The translations under genes were made by a program, and so were the position numbers. Positions 40,016-49,966 of a stretch of DNA of 64,000 nucleotides are shown here, piece after piece. The notes beneath the pieces were generated by a model. It was not told the origin of the DNA, did not search any database, and saw only the letters and a list, made by a program, of their open reading frames with translations. This DNA comes from Cellvibrionales bacterium UBA7375 (GTDB taxonomy: Bacteria; Pseudomonadota; Gammaproteobacteria; Pseudomonadales; Porticoccaceae), in the NCBI GenBank assembly GCA_949487135.1, contig CATAJQ010000002.1:62001-126000 (forward strand). Direction: 5' to 3'. Position 1 is the first letter of the stretch; every line of letters begins with the position of its first letter.

Positions 40016-42661
40016 ATGTTACCTCCATTAATAAATATCGCTCCTTTTCGCGATGCGATTGAAAGAAATCAGCTGATTTTAACGGCTAATCAGCGTCTTG
40101 CCGCCCAGATTCAGCAGGCTTGGGGTCAGTCTATCAATCACAAAGCTGAAGCATGGAAAGCGCCTAGGGTGATGTCGCTCGAGCATTGGCTGAACTTTTG
40201 CTGGAATGAACTCCAAGATCAAAACCACTCACTGGTGGATGGCTATGCACAGGTTGGAAAACTTCAAAATCTGTTTTATTGGGAACAGGCCATAAACCAA
40301 CAGGACGATTCAATCGATCAAAGTTTTGCCACGATGGCTAATGACTGCTATGACCTATTAAAACGATGGCAAATACCTATAGATAGTTTCGACGACCCCA
40401 GTGCTGCTGTGTATAAATTTAAACGCTGGGCGAGTAGCTATCAAAAAATGATAGATAACAACAAACTACTGACCCCCGCATGCGCTTGGCAAATAGTCGG
40501 TGAGGCTTTTTTGCAACAGGCGCTGCCCATAGAAGAACATATATTTTTATATGGCTTTCAATCTATTGCGCCGCTTCAACATTGGATTCTTGAAAATGCA
40601 AGCCAAGCACTTAAACCTATAGAATCATTTGAGCAAAACGCCAGTGTTACTAAATTTGAGTGCGCCGACCCGAGCGAAGAGTTGCAAGTAGCTGCTAACT
40701 GGGCAGCACAGCGACTACTAACAAACCCAAAGCAACGCATTGGCTTAGTTATTCCCGATCTTAATAACCGAGTATTAGAAACCGCTAGGGTTATCAATGA
40801 AGCCTTGGCAGCAAACAACTGTACAACTGCTGTCAATATCACGGCAGGGGTTAAGCTAGCAGAAACGCCATTATTACAGTCAGCATTGGCACTATTGGAA
40901 TTGGTTGAATATCAGCTACCGACACAGCATTGGCTTGGCATATTGAACGCACCCTACTCTCATTTTAGTTGTTTACCTATTCAGTTTAAGGTTGATTGTG
41001 AACTGGAGATAAGAAGTAGCAAACAACATGAACTTGGGCTGGATAAATTTATCCAAATCATTCGCGGACAACAGGCAGTGCTTGAAAACCCAGATGTTGT
41101 TCAAGCTCAGCTCCAACCACTTTACGATATACAGCAATCCATTCGTCAAACAGGTTCACAGAAGCGATCGTTTTCCCAGTGGGCTGCATTTTACAACCAA
41201 TTTATAAAACAACTTGGTTGGCCTGGCTTAAGCAATCCGACTAGTCTTGAATATCAACAGATCCAGTATTGGGAAAAACTCTTAGGTTTTTTCTGTGAAT
41301 TAGATAATTTAGCTATAGAAATAAGTCGCTCCAAGGCGCTTTGGTATATGCATAAATTAGCTAATGAACATTTATTCCATCCTCAAACAGGCGACACCCC
41401 ATTACAGGTCATGGGGCTACTTGAGGCTGTGGGTCTGCAGTTTGATCAGTTGTGGATAACGGGCATGCATCATGCGAATTTACCCGCGGCAGGATCAATG
41501 AATCCAGTACTTTCTGCAGCCTATCAACGCAGGCAAAAAATGCCCTTTAGCGTTCCCGAGAATGAACTAACAATTGCTAAGAATCTTCTGTCAGGTTTCA
41601 CCAGTAACTGTGCCCAGTTATTTTTTAGCTACCCCAGTACCGATGGTAAAACACCACTGGAGCAAAGCCCACTTATTAAGCATTACAATCAACAGGATGT
41701 CGCTTCGAAGGTTGCAACATTGGCTATGCCTAGCTGGTTAGTACAACCCTATCAATGCAATATCGCCGAGGATCCTGGGCATGCCTATAAAGCAAGCCTT
41801 GAGCCTATTCGTGGTGGAACGTCTATCCTAAAAAATCAGTCAACCTGCCCGTTTAATGCTTTTGCTAGGCATAGGTTGTGGGCAACTGATTTTGAACAGC
41901 CCATTATAGGGCTTGAGGCAATTGATAAAGGCAGTATTGTGCATGAAATCCTCTATCGGCTTTGGGTTAACTGGGAAACATCAACAGTTTTTAATGCTCT
42001 GTCTGACAATCAAGTTAAACAACAAGTAGAGCAAACTATCGATGAAGTGCTAACCCATCAAGCGACTATTAACTCAGTTCTTCTTGGCGATAACTTCAAA
42101 CAATTAGAACAACAACGCTTGAGTAAAATAATACGACAATGGCTGGAGCTAGAAAGGCAAAGACAACCGTTTGAAGTTGTGGCAACTGAGCAAAAAAAGA
42201 AAATTTCTTTTGGCGAACTTAGTATTTCGTTAATTATGGATCGTCTAGATTCAGTAGACGGACAAACCATGGTTATTGATTATAAAACAGGGTCTGTGAA
42301 AGCTAATGTATGGTTGGGTGATCGACCCAAGGATCCACAATTACCGCTGTATATATTAGCAACTAATCCACAACCTATGGGCTGTGTATTTGCCTGCTTA
42401 AAAGGCAATGAACAACAATTCTTAGGTATTTCCAAAGATCTAATGATTGATGGCGCTAAACCATCAAATGACTGGGATGTGCAGCTAAAGGAGTGGCAAC
42501 AGGCTACCAACAATTTGGCTGAAGAATTTATACAGGGTAAGGCTATTTTAGAAGTCTACAATACGACTGAATTTAACTATCAAGCCGATTTATTGCCATT
42601 TAACCGCTGGCATGAGCGACAGGATATACAAAGACTGGTTAAGGCAAAGGTAGAGAAATGA
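40016..42661 (+). CDS. AddB-like PD-(D/E)XK nuclease family DNA repair protein
   Basis: 881 residues. The N-terminal LILTANQRLAAQIQQAW and the central inactivated helicase-like part (LQVMGLLEAVGLQFDQLWITGM, PVLSAAYQRRQ) match the family often named probable DNA repair protein beside AddA-like helicases. The C-terminal RecB-type nuclease is at about 600-800: GSIVHEILYRLW, IMDRLDSVDG and VIDYKTGS near residue 754 supply the His, Asp and DYK. There is no Walker A. The N-terminal CPFNAFARHRL has one Cys, and I see no C-terminal cysteine trio, so the AddB iron-sulfur staple seems absent. Overlaps the helicase gene by four bases (ATGA). Confidence 0.85.
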   Translation: MLPPLINIAPFRDAIERNQLILTANQRLAAQIQQAWGQSINHKAEAWKAPRVMSLEHWLNFCWNELQDQNHSLVDGYAQVGKLQNLFYWEQAINQQDDSIDQSFATMANDCYDLLKRWQIPIDSFDDPSAAVYKFKRWASSYQKMIDNNKLLTPACAWQIVGEAFLQQALPIEEHIFLYGFQSIAPLQHWILENASQALKPIESFEQNASVTKFECADPSEELQVAANWAAQRLLTNPKQRIGLVIPDLNNRVLETARVINEALAANNCTTAVNITAGVKLAETPLLQSALALLELVEYQLPTQHWLGILNAPYSHFSCLPIQFKVDCELEIRSSKQHELGLDKFIQIIRGQQAVLENPDVVQAQLQPLYDIQQSIRQTGSQKRSFSQWAAFYNQFIKQLGWPGLSNPTSLEYQQIQYWEKLLGFFCELDNLAIEISRSKALWYMHKLANEHLFHPQTGDTPLQVMGLLEAVGLQFDQLWITGMHHANLPAAGSMNPVLSAAYQRRQKMPFSVPENELTIAKNLLSGFTSNCAQLFFSYPSTDGKTPLEQSPLIKHYNQQDVASKVATLAMPSWLVQPYQCNIAEDPGHAYKASLEPIRGGTSILKNQSTCPFNAFARHRLWATDFEQPIIGLEAIDKGSIVHEILYRLWVNWETSTVFNALSDNQVKQQVEQTIDEVLTHQATINSVLLGDNFKQLEQQRLSKIIRQWLELERQRQPFEVVATEQKKKISFGELSISLIMDRLDSVDGQTMVIDYKTGSVKANVWLGDRPKDPQLPLYILATNPQPMGCVFACLKGNEQQFLGISKDLMIDGAKPSNDWDVQLKEWQQATNNLAEEFIQGKAILEVYNTTEFNYQADLLPFNRWHERQDIQRLVKAKVEK

Positions 42662-45600
42662 ATAAAGTAGAAACACAACCAGTTGAATTAAGTGATGCCA
42701 AGGCACGCTTGCAGGCGCTTGATCCAAAGCATAGCTTTATTGTGTCTGCCCCAGCAGGCTCAGGCAAAACAGGGCTGATTACCCAAAGGCTGTTAAGACT
42801 TTTAAGTACCGTCGAAAATCCTGAAGAAATTCTATGTATTACCTTTACCCGCAAGGCAGCTGCAGAGATGCGAAAGCGTATTCACAGTGCCTTAGTATAT
42901 GCGGATCAAAATCCACGACCCAGTGATGCTTTTGCCGCGCAAACATGGGATCTTGCTAATCAGGCTTTGACTAGAGACAAAACCCTTGAATGGAATCTGT
43001 TAGATATACCCTATAGATTGCGCATTAAAACAATTGATAGTTTCTGCCACTACATTGCTAAACAGTTTATGTTTGATAGAGGCAATGGTTCGTTGCCAGA
43101 ACAGTCAGAATACCCACAGGCCTTATACCACATAGCCGCTCGTGAACTGCTAAAGCAAATAGAAAGCACCAACCCTACAGGTGAAGCTTTGACAGTGGTT
43201 GCTGCTCATATGGGTAATGATTTAGGTCGCTGCGAGAAACTATTTGCCAATATGCTCAGCAAGCGCGATCAATGGTTGCCGCATATCTTTACTACTGCCA
43301 ATAATAGCGACTATTTCCAGCAGGTAATTGAACAGTTAATTGGTAATACGCTTGAACAAATTGAACAGCAATTATTTCCACTTGCCGGCGAACTAATAGA
43401 ACTTGCCGACTACGCGGGAAATAACGCCGCCAAAGAGAATACTAATTTATATGCTTTAAAAGGCATAGCTGACTATCCGCCACTCAACCAACAGGGCCTT
43501 GGTCAGTGGAAAAACATTCTGCGACTTTTAGTAAAAAAAGATAAAGATTTTTCACCGCGAAAAACAGTCTCTGTGCGCGAGGGCTTCCCGCCTTCTGGGT
43601 CCGATGAAAAAGCCCGCATGAAGAGTCTGCTGGCAGAATATGCTATCGATACACGCCTGCAATCACTCGTAGTAGATGTTATGCATTTACCGGAAGTAGC
43701 CATCAGTGTTGATCAACAGCAAATACTTAATGCACTTGGTTTGCTATTACCACAACTTGCGGCAATATTAAAAATTATCTTCCAGCAACAGGGGCAATCG
43801 GATTACTCTGAAATAACAATGACCGCATTAGATGCATTAGAGCCTGATTCTCAAACTGATGTTATTTCAGATATCACACTTAAGTTGGATTATCAGTTAA
43901 GTCATATACTGGTTGATGAATTTCAGGATACCTCAGGTTCTCAGATGCGCTTACTTGAGCATCTAGTGAATGGTTGGGAGCCAAAAGACGGCAGAACCCT
44001 ATTTCTTGTGGGTGATGCTATGCAGTCTCTCTATAGCTTTAGAGATGCACGTGTCGGCTTGTTTATTAATGCCCAACGCTATCCTATTGGACCGGTGCAA
44101 TGTCACTCACTAGCACTAACGAGTAATTTTCGCTCGAAAAAAGGTATTGTAGATTGGGTAAATCAGAATTTTGTACAAGCCTTTCCTGCAGTAGCCAATA
44201 TAAATCGCGGTGCAGTGCCCTACCATCCATCGACTTGGGTTAAAGATAAGGAACAATCTCAGGCGGTTTATTTTCACGGTTATAGTTGCAAAGAAACGAA
44301 CGACTATAATATTGCAGAGGCCGAGCATATAGCTAAGCTTTGCCAACAAATTAAACAGGATAAGCCCGATCAAACGACAGCAATTTTGGTACGCAATCGG
44401 GGGCATTTAAAACACATAGTTCCAGCGCTGGTAGATGCCAATTTAAACTGGGAAGCCATAGATATTGATCCGCTGGCAGACCGCATGCCAGTGATTGATT
44501 TGATGTCTATCACCAGAGCAATATTATCCCCAGCCGATAGAATCGCCTGGTTATCTGTGTTGCGCGCGCCTTTTTGTGGTCTCGCCCTAAAAGATCTTGT
44601 TCAGTTAACTAATGGAAATAAAACAACAGGCAACCAGCCCGACTGTATTTTACATAACCTTTGTCTATGGCATCAAAACCCGGAAGCGTTTAAAGATCTC
44701 ACCCCTTCGGGTAACGATATTCTTTCTCGAGTTGCACCCATACTGATAAATGCCTGGGACAACCGCAATACTGATAATCTACGCAATCTAATTGAGCAGT
44801 TATGGATAGAGCTTGGTGGTCCGGCAACGCTTATTAATCAGCGGGATATTTTTGATATTCGTAGTTATTTAGATCTTCTTGAACAGTGGCAACAGGCTGG
44901 AACTATTAAAGACTGGTGTGAATTTAACACTGCGGTAGATAATTTATACGCTCAACCTATTGCAAAAACTTCGAGTGATTTATCAGCACCTATTCAAATA
45001 ATGACCATCCACAAAGCTAAGGGCTTAGAATTTGATCAGGTTATTCTGCCAGGATTAAGTAAAAGCCCTAGGTCAGATGACAATCCATTATTGCGCTGGC
45101 AAGAGCAAGTCGATGAAGATAACAACACTTCCTTACTACTAGCGTCGCTAGGACCCTATGATGAAGAAAATGACCAGATATATAGTTACCTAAAGCATGA
45201 GCAATCAGCTAGAACTATTCTTGAAAATACACGAGTACTCTACGTAGCAGCAACTAGAGCGATACGGCAACTTCATCTGTTTGGTAAACTTATTCCAACC
45301 AAAGACAGTTGGCAGAAACCCGCTAAAAACAGTCTACTAGCCTGTATATGGCCATCCCTAGAAATGCTTATTGATCAGCCTGGCTACACAGTTTCACCGT
45401 TAAATGATTCGGATAAAGATGATCAGCTCAATAATTCACTGAATATTAATTATGTTCGACGATTGACGAGCGATTTCACTGGCGTTTCCATGCCTAGGGA
45501 TATGATGAGTTTGGGTGTTAATACGCAATATGCTAATAATATTAAGACTGACCCCATAGACTACAGAGCACGCCACCTTGGGACAGCACTGCATAGAACC

Positions 45601-46086
45601 CTAAAACAGATGGCCGTAGATGGAATAAGCCAATGGCCGCTAGAAAGAAGAAATACACTAGAAACCGGCTGGATCTCAATGCTTAAGGAACAAGGTATAT
45701 TGGCAACCGATCAAGAACTCTATCAACTGCGCCAGTCGGTTGAGACCATGTTAAATGATACAAGGGGTCAGTGGATTCTTGAGAGTCATAATGATGGCCA
45801 CTGCGAGCAGACGTTGTCATATTTTGACAATCTTAGCCAAACTATTAAAACATCCATCATTGATAGAACGTTTATCGATAATCAACAACGTTGGATTATT
45901 GATTATAAATATAGCTCGCCAGCTGATAACGAATCAGAAGAAAGTTTTATTGAACGTCAAACACAAGCCTATAGGCCTCAGCTACATCATTATGCTGAAC
46001 TTTATCAAAAATTAGAGTCCACTAAAGTACGTTGTGCGCTCTATTTTCCGCAAACAGCCGTATTCATTGAAGTTACAGGCAATTAA
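42658..46086 (+). CDS. AddA-like UvrD/REP helicase-nuclease
   Basis: 1142 residues. Helicase motifs in order: Walker A APAGSGKTGL (31-40), ITFTRKAAAEMRKRI, ILVDEFQDTSGSQ near 420, LVGDAMQSLYSFRDA, LTSNFRS, IMTIHKAKGLEFDQVILPGL and VLYVAATRAI. The C-terminal RecB-like nuclease has LGTALHRTLK and WIIDYKYSS near residue 1080. With the preceding gene it forms a two-subunit AddAB-type machine that would resect double-strand breaks and load RecA. True RecB or AddA names are possible; the pairing with an AddB-like partner, and no recC/recD here, supports AddA-like. Confidence 0.9.
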   Translation: MNKVETQPVELSDAKARLQALDPKHSFIVSAPAGSGKTGLITQRLLRLLSTVENPEEILCITFTRKAAAEMRKRIHSALVYADQNPRPSDAFAAQTWDLANQALTRDKTLEWNLLDIPYRLRIKTIDSFCHYIAKQFMFDRGNGSLPEQSEYPQALYHIAARELLKQIESTNPTGEALTVVAAHMGNDLGRCEKLFANMLSKRDQWLPHIFTTANNSDYFQQVIEQLIGNTLEQIEQQLFPLAGELIELADYAGNNAAKENTNLYALKGIADYPPLNQQGLGQWKNILRLLVKKDKDFSPRKTVSVREGFPPSGSDEKARMKSLLAEYAIDTRLQSLVVDVMHLPEVAISVDQQQILNALGLLLPQLAAILKIIFQQQGQSDYSEITMTALDALEPDSQTDVISDITLKLDYQLSHILVDEFQDTSGSQMRLLEHLVNGWEPKDGRTLFLVGDAMQSLYSFRDARVGLFINAQRYPIGPVQCHSLALTSNFRSKKGIVDWVNQNFVQAFPAVANINRGAVPYHPSTWVKDKEQSQAVYFHGYSCKETNDYNIAEAEHIAKLCQQIKQDKPDQTTAILVRNRGHLKHIVPALVDANLNWEAIDIDPLADRMPVIDLMSITRAILSPADRIAWLSVLRAPFCGLALKDLVQLTNGNKTTGNQPDCILHNLCLWHQNPEAFKDLTPSGNDILSRVAPILINAWDNRNTDNLRNLIEQLWIELGGPATLINQRDIFDIRSYLDLLEQWQQAGTIKDWCEFNTAVDNLYAQPIAKTSSDLSAPIQIMTIHKAKGLEFDQVILPGLSKSPRSDDNPLLRWQEQVDEDNNTSLLLASLGPYDEENDQIYSYLKHEQSARTILENTRVLYVAATRAIRQLHLFGKLIPTKDSWQKPAKNSLLACIWPSLEMLIDQPGYTVSPLNDSDKDDQLNNSLNINYVRRLTSDFTGVSMPRDMMSLGVNTQYANNIKTDPIDYRARHLGTALHRTLKQMAVDGISQWPLERRNTLETGWISMLKEQGILATDQELYQLRQSVETMLNDTRGQWILESHNDGHCEQTLSYFDNLSQTIKTSIIDRTFIDNQQRWIIDYKYSSPADNESEESFIERQTQAYRPQLHHYAELYQKLESTKVRCALYFPQTAVFIEVTGN

Positions 46087-46115
46087 TCTTTCCCTTCGTC
46101 AAATTTCAAGTACAA

Positions 46116-46121
46116 TATAAT
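46116..46121 (+). promoter_or_regulatory. Possible -10 element of aroG
   Basis: A perfect TATAAT 36 bases before the aroG ATG, in the 70 bases after the AddA-like gene. The best -35 (TTCGTC at 46095-46100) gives a short 15-base spacer. No clear TyrR palindrome was seen. Confidence 0.35.
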
Positions 46122-46156
46122 TATTGGGGAACAGATAAACAATTAGGAATTAAAAA

Positions 46157-47224
46157 ATGGATACTCAAGCAGTTGAGAATATAAACATCGAAGCGCCAGA
46201 AATTTTGATCACTCCAGCAGAACTAAAGCGCGAGATACCTCTTACCGATAAGGCGCGTAAAACGGTTGCTGATGGACGTCAGGTTATTGAAAATATTTTA
46301 GCCGGTAAGGATCATCGCGTACTTGTGGTGGTAGGCCCCTGCTCTATCCATGACCTAGATGCGGCACATGAATATGCCCTAAGACTTAAAAAGCTTGCTG
46401 ACCAAGTCAGCGATAGCCTGTACATAGTTATGCGTGTCTATTTTGAAAAGCCCCGCACAACAGTGGGTTGGAAAGGTTTGATTAATGACCCCTATATGAA
46501 TGATTCATTTAAGATCACTGATGGTCTGCATATTGGTCGAAAATTATTGCGCGATATTCTCGAAATAGGCTTGCCGACGGCGACTGAAGCGTTAGACCCA
46601 ATTTCGCCACAATATATGCAAGACCTTATCGCTTGGTCAGCCATTGGTGCTCGCACTACAGAATCTCAAACCCATAGAGAGATGGCTTCAGGCCTTTCTT
46701 CTTCTATAGGCTTTAAAAATGGTACCGATGGTGGATTAACGGTTGCCATAAATGCACTACAGTCTGTGGCTAACCCTCATAGATTTTTAGGCATAAACTC
46801 GGATGGTAAGGTTTCTATTGTTACAACCCGCGGCAACCCCAATGCTCATGTTGTGCTTCGCGGTGGCAATGGTAAGCCAAATTATGACTCTGTCAGCGTA
46901 TCTATATGCGAACAGGAATTAAACAAGGCCAATATTAAGCCTAATATTATGGTTGATTGCAGTCATGCCAATTCAAATAAAGACCACAACCTTCAGCCTT
47001 TGGTTCTAGATAATGTCAGCAACCAAATATTAGAGGGTAATAAGTCCATAATAGGCGTGATGCTTGAAAGTCATATTAATGGCGGCAACCAAAAGCTATC
47101 TTCTAATGCAGATGATATGCAATATGGTGTTTCTGTTACCGATGCCTGTATTGATTGGGAAACCACCGAAAAATCGCTGGTTGAAATGGCCGATAAACTT
47201 CGTGAGGTTTTAAAAACCCGTTAA
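46157..47224 (+). CDS. aroG: 3-deoxy-7-phosphoheptulonate synthase (class I, AroFGH type)
   Basis: 355 residues (E. coli AroG 350). VVVGPCSIHD with a metal-binding Cys, MRVYFEKPRTTVGWKGL for phosphoenolpyruvate, GARTTESQTHREMASGLS, VVLRGG and MVDCSHANSNK with the His and Asp ligands. First step of the shikimate pathway, from phosphoenolpyruvate and erythrose 4-phosphate. Which aromatic amino acid inhibits it cannot be told from the text alone, so the symbol is a family label. Confidence 0.9.
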   Translation: MDTQAVENINIEAPEILITPAELKREIPLTDKARKTVADGRQVIENILAGKDHRVLVVVGPCSIHDLDAAHEYALRLKKLADQVSDSLYIVMRVYFEKPRTTVGWKGLINDPYMNDSFKITDGLHIGRKLLRDILEIGLPTATEALDPISPQYMQDLIAWSAIGARTTESQTHREMASGLSSSIGFKNGTDGGLTVAINALQSVANPHRFLGINSDGKVSIVTTRGNPNAHVVLRGGNGKPNYDSVSVSICEQELNKANIKPNIMVDCSHANSNKDHNLQPLVLDNVSNQILEGNKSIIGVMLESHINGGNQKLSSNADDMQYGVSVTDACIDWETTEKSLVEMADKLREVLKTR

Positions 47225-47240
47225 GGAATAGTACTGCCCT

Positions 47241-47936
47241 ATGCCCAAGCTTTTACTATTAATAGCAGTTATTGCCGGCCTCTGGTATTGGTGGTCTTAT
47301 CAAAAAAATCTAGCCGATGATAAGCGTAAGCCATTTCTATGGAGAAGTGGCTTCTGGCTGATCTTAGCCCTTGCGGTATATTTTGTTGTCACTGGACGCA
47401 TGCACTGGCTAGGTGCCGGTATTGCCGCTTTGGTGCCGCTTTTACGCACACTGTTTGTCTGGGGCTCAAGTGCAGGCCCTCTTTTGCGATTATTTGGGCG
47501 CTTTAAAACCACACCATCACAATTTAAAACCTCATTCTTAGTCGTAACCATTAATTTTGCCAATGGCAGTATTGATGGCGAGGTTATTTCTGGTAACTAC
47601 GAGGGTAAACGACTCAGCGAGTTATCAGCAGATGAACTCAAAGAATTATCACAACAATACAAACAAGCAGATAGGGAATCCTTTATCCTGCTGCAGGCTT
47701 ATATGATTCGTAGCAGTAGCTCGAGCAACCAATCTGACAGTCAATTCAAATCTAATAGCTTTAGTGATATTTCCAATGATGAAGCCTATGACATTTTAGG
47801 TCTACCAACATCAGCAAGCCAGGAAGATATTATTAAAACCCATAAACGCCTAATGCAACGTATACACCCTGATCGCGGTGGGAGCGATTATTTAGCCGCT
47901 AAAATCAATGCAGCTAAAGACCAGCTAATCAAATAA
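47241..47936 (+). CDS. Membrane-anchored J-domain protein (DnaJ-like)
   Basis: 231 residues. Two or three hydrophobic segments in the first 75 residues (MPKLLLLIAVIAGLWYWW, FWLILALAVYFVV, WLGAGIAALVPLL), a middle domain with VVTINFANGSIDGEVISGNYEGKRLSEL, a Ser-rich linker and a C-terminal J-domain (about 180-231). The J-domain shows AYDILGLPTSASQEDIIKTH and the HPD motif in RIHPDRGGSD, which stimulates Hsp70. The arrangement resembles Tim14/Pam18-type J-proteins. It starts 16 bases after aroG. Substrate and site are unknown. Confidence 0.82.
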   Translation: MPKLLLLIAVIAGLWYWWSYQKNLADDKRKPFLWRSGFWLILALAVYFVVTGRMHWLGAGIAALVPLLRTLFVWGSSAGPLLRLFGRFKTTPSQFKTSFLVVTINFANGSIDGEVISGNYEGKRLSELSADELKELSQQYKQADRESFILLQAYMIRSSSSSNQSDSQFKSNSFSDISNDEAYDILGLPTSASQEDIIKTHKRLMQRIHPDRGGSDYLAAKINAAKDQLIK

Positions 47937-48010
47937 TTTTAGGTAAAACTATCTAGCCTGCTAGAAGAATCAACTCTACAATAAGCGTTAATATTTCAAG
48001 GATTGCTATT

Positions 48011-49147
48011 ATGTCGAATGACAGCGCAACAATTTCTTTATGTAAAGAGCTAATCTCCCGAGCATCAGTTACTCCTGAGGATGCAGGCTGTCAAAAACTT
48101 ATGACTGAAAGACTTGCTGCTATCGGATTTACTATTCAACATCTTCGATTTGATGATGTGGATAATTTTTGGGCCATTCGCGGTGATTCAGGTCCTATTT
48201 TGTGTTTTGCTGGACATACTGATGTAGTTCCATCGGGTCCAGAGAGTAGCTGGCAAACACCACCATTTGAACCAACCCTAAAAGATGGCATGCTCTATGG
48301 TCGTGGTGCAGCGGATATGAAAGGTTCATTAGCTGCTATGATTATTGCAGTTGAACAATTTGTTGAAGAGAACCCAAAACATAATGGGCGTATAGCTTTT
48401 CTTGTTACTAGTGATGAAGAAGGTATAGCCGCCAATGGTACGGTGAAAGTTGTCGATTGGCTAAAACAACAACAGTTAATTCCTGAATACTGTTTAGTGG
48501 GTGAGCCCTCCAGTAGCAACCAGTGTGGCGATACTATCAAAAATGGTCGCCGCGGATCTTTGGGCTGTAACATGCGAATAATTGGTCAGCAGGGTCATGT
48601 AGCCTATCCACAGCTTGCAAATAACCCAATACATATTGCAGCCCCTGCCCTGGCCGAACTCGCAGCACATGAATGGGATCAAGGTAATGATTTCTTCCCT
48701 GCTACTAGCTTCCAAATTTCCAATATCAATGGCGGCACAGGGGCCACTAATGTTATACCTGGTGAGCTAGAAATTATTTTTAACTTCCGCTTTTCTACCG
48801 AAGTTACCGATCAACAGTTACGTGATCGCACAGTTGCAATTCTAGACAGGCACCAACTTAACTACGAATTAAATTGGCACCTAAGTGGTCAGCCTTTTTT
48901 AACCGCTGAGGGTGAGCTTGTTGATGCCGCCGTAAAGGCAGTAAAAGAGGTAACTGGCTTAGATACTCAATTATCAACCGCCGGCGGTACCTCAGATGGG
49001 CGTTTTATTGCTCCTATGGGCACACAGGTGGTCGAATTGGGGCCAGTAAACGCCACTATTCACCAAATCGATGAATGTGCATCTGTAGATGACTTAAATA
49101 AACTTACCCATATATACCAGTCACTGCTTAAGCATCTATTTGTTTAA
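48011..49147 (+). CDS. dapE: Succinyl-diaminopimelate desuccinylase
   Basis: 378 residues (E. coli 375). M20 peptidase metal site: [27 protein letters not shown] and TSDEEG with the catalytic Glu, then GEPSSSN and the C-terminal [12 protein letters not shown]. It frees LL-diaminopimelate for lysine and peptidoglycan. dapA is also in the window but 3.1 kb away on the other strand. Convergent with rsmJ; 15 bases between stops. Confidence 0.96.
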   Translation: MSNDSATISLCKELISRASVTPEDAGCQKLMTERLAAIGFTIQHLRFDDVDNFWAIRGDSGPILCFAGHTDVVPSGPESSWQTPPFEPTLKDGMLYGRGAADMKGSLAAMIIAVEQFVEENPKHNGRIAFLVTSDEEGIAANGTVKVVDWLKQQQLIPEYCLVGEPSSSNQCGDTIKNGRRGSLGCNMRIIGQQGHVAYPQLANNPIHIAAPALAELAAHEWDQGNDFFPATSFQISNINGGTGATNVIPGELEIIFNFRFSTEVTDQQLRDRTVAILDRHQLNYELNWHLSGQPFLTAEGELVDAAVKAVKEVTGLDTQLSTAGGTSDGRFIAPMGTQVVELGPVNATIHQIDECASVDDLNKLTHIYQSLLKHLFV

Positions 49148-49162
49148 ACAGGTTACAGACCA

Positions 49163-49966
49163 TTATTTAGGGAGCTTTTGCTTAGCAAAAATATCGTATC
49201 GGGTAGACTTACCCTCTAGCGAGTAGCTAGGCTTTTGCATGCCCAAATAGTCTGAATGCGCTGGACGCTTTACCACTATCCTATACACAGCCTTATCAAG
49301 GGCATGCTCAAGTATTTGAGCCGAATCGTCATCTGCACCGACAATTTGATGTAAAGCCTGCATCTCTTTTTTAACCTGAGCTGATTTTTTTCTCGGCGGA
49401 AACATCGGATCTATATAAATAACGTCCGGATATTCATGCTCAGATAATTTCTTTAGATAATCTAAGCTATTGGTATGAGATAAGCTCATGCGACTCATTA
49501 TTTGTGCAAGTTCAATATCCTCAGCAGCGGCAATTACTGCACGATCAAGACCATCTTTGAGCAATTGAAAAACAATAGGATTACGTTCAAGCAAGTTTAA
49601 GCTACAGCCTAGACTTGCTAACACAAAACCATCTGAGCCTAGACCTGCGGTTAAATCTAGTACTTTAGGGAAAAACTTACCAGAAACCCCAATGGCCTTA
49701 GCTATCATTTGACCATTTCCTCCGCCATGGTTTCTTCGGTGCCTATGAATACCAGAAACAAAGTCACAGCGAATAGCACCATGGTTGTTGGCAAGTGGCA
49801 TAAATACTAAACCCTGGTCGGTAAAAGACAAATAATAGTCTGCTTCTGGCGATACAGATTGTTTATTTGATGTTATATATTCGAGAGGTAGACCGATTAG
49901 GTCGGAAATATTCCTTGCAGCCTGTTCGAAACAAATATCAGCGTAGGTAACTATAATTTTAGACAT
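49163..49966 (-). CDS. rsmJ: 16S rRNA (guanine(1516)-N2)-methyltransferase RsmJ
   Basis: 267 residues from the ATG at 49966 (a longer frame to 50080 starts with residues foreign to the family). SAM site LDLTAGLGSDGFVLASLG, then LLERNPIVFQLLKDGL and the catalytic DPMFPPRKKSAQVKKEMQ, the RsmJ/YhiQ signature. It methylates G1516 of 16S rRNA (E. coli numbering). The upstream 470 bases are non-coding. Confidence 0.93.
   Translation of the reverse strand: MSKIIVTYADICFEQAARNISDLIGLPLEYITSNKQSVSPEADYYLSFTDQGLVFMPLANNHGAIRCDFVSGIHRHRRNHGGGNGQMIAKAIGVSGKFFPKVLDLTAGLGSDGFVLASLGCSLNLLERNPIVFQLLKDGLDRAVIAAAEDIELAQIMSRMSLSHTNSLDYLKKLSEHEYPDVIYIDPMFPPRKKSAQVKKEMQALHQIVGADDDSAQILEHALDKAVYRIVVKRPAHSDYLGMQKPSYSLEGKSTRYDIFAKQKLPK

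Noticed and set aside
48604..48612. CTATCCACA, a DnaA-box-like 9-mer
   Set aside because: A single copy inside the dapE coding region; a chance match. The same holds for TGTGGATAT at 62671-62679.
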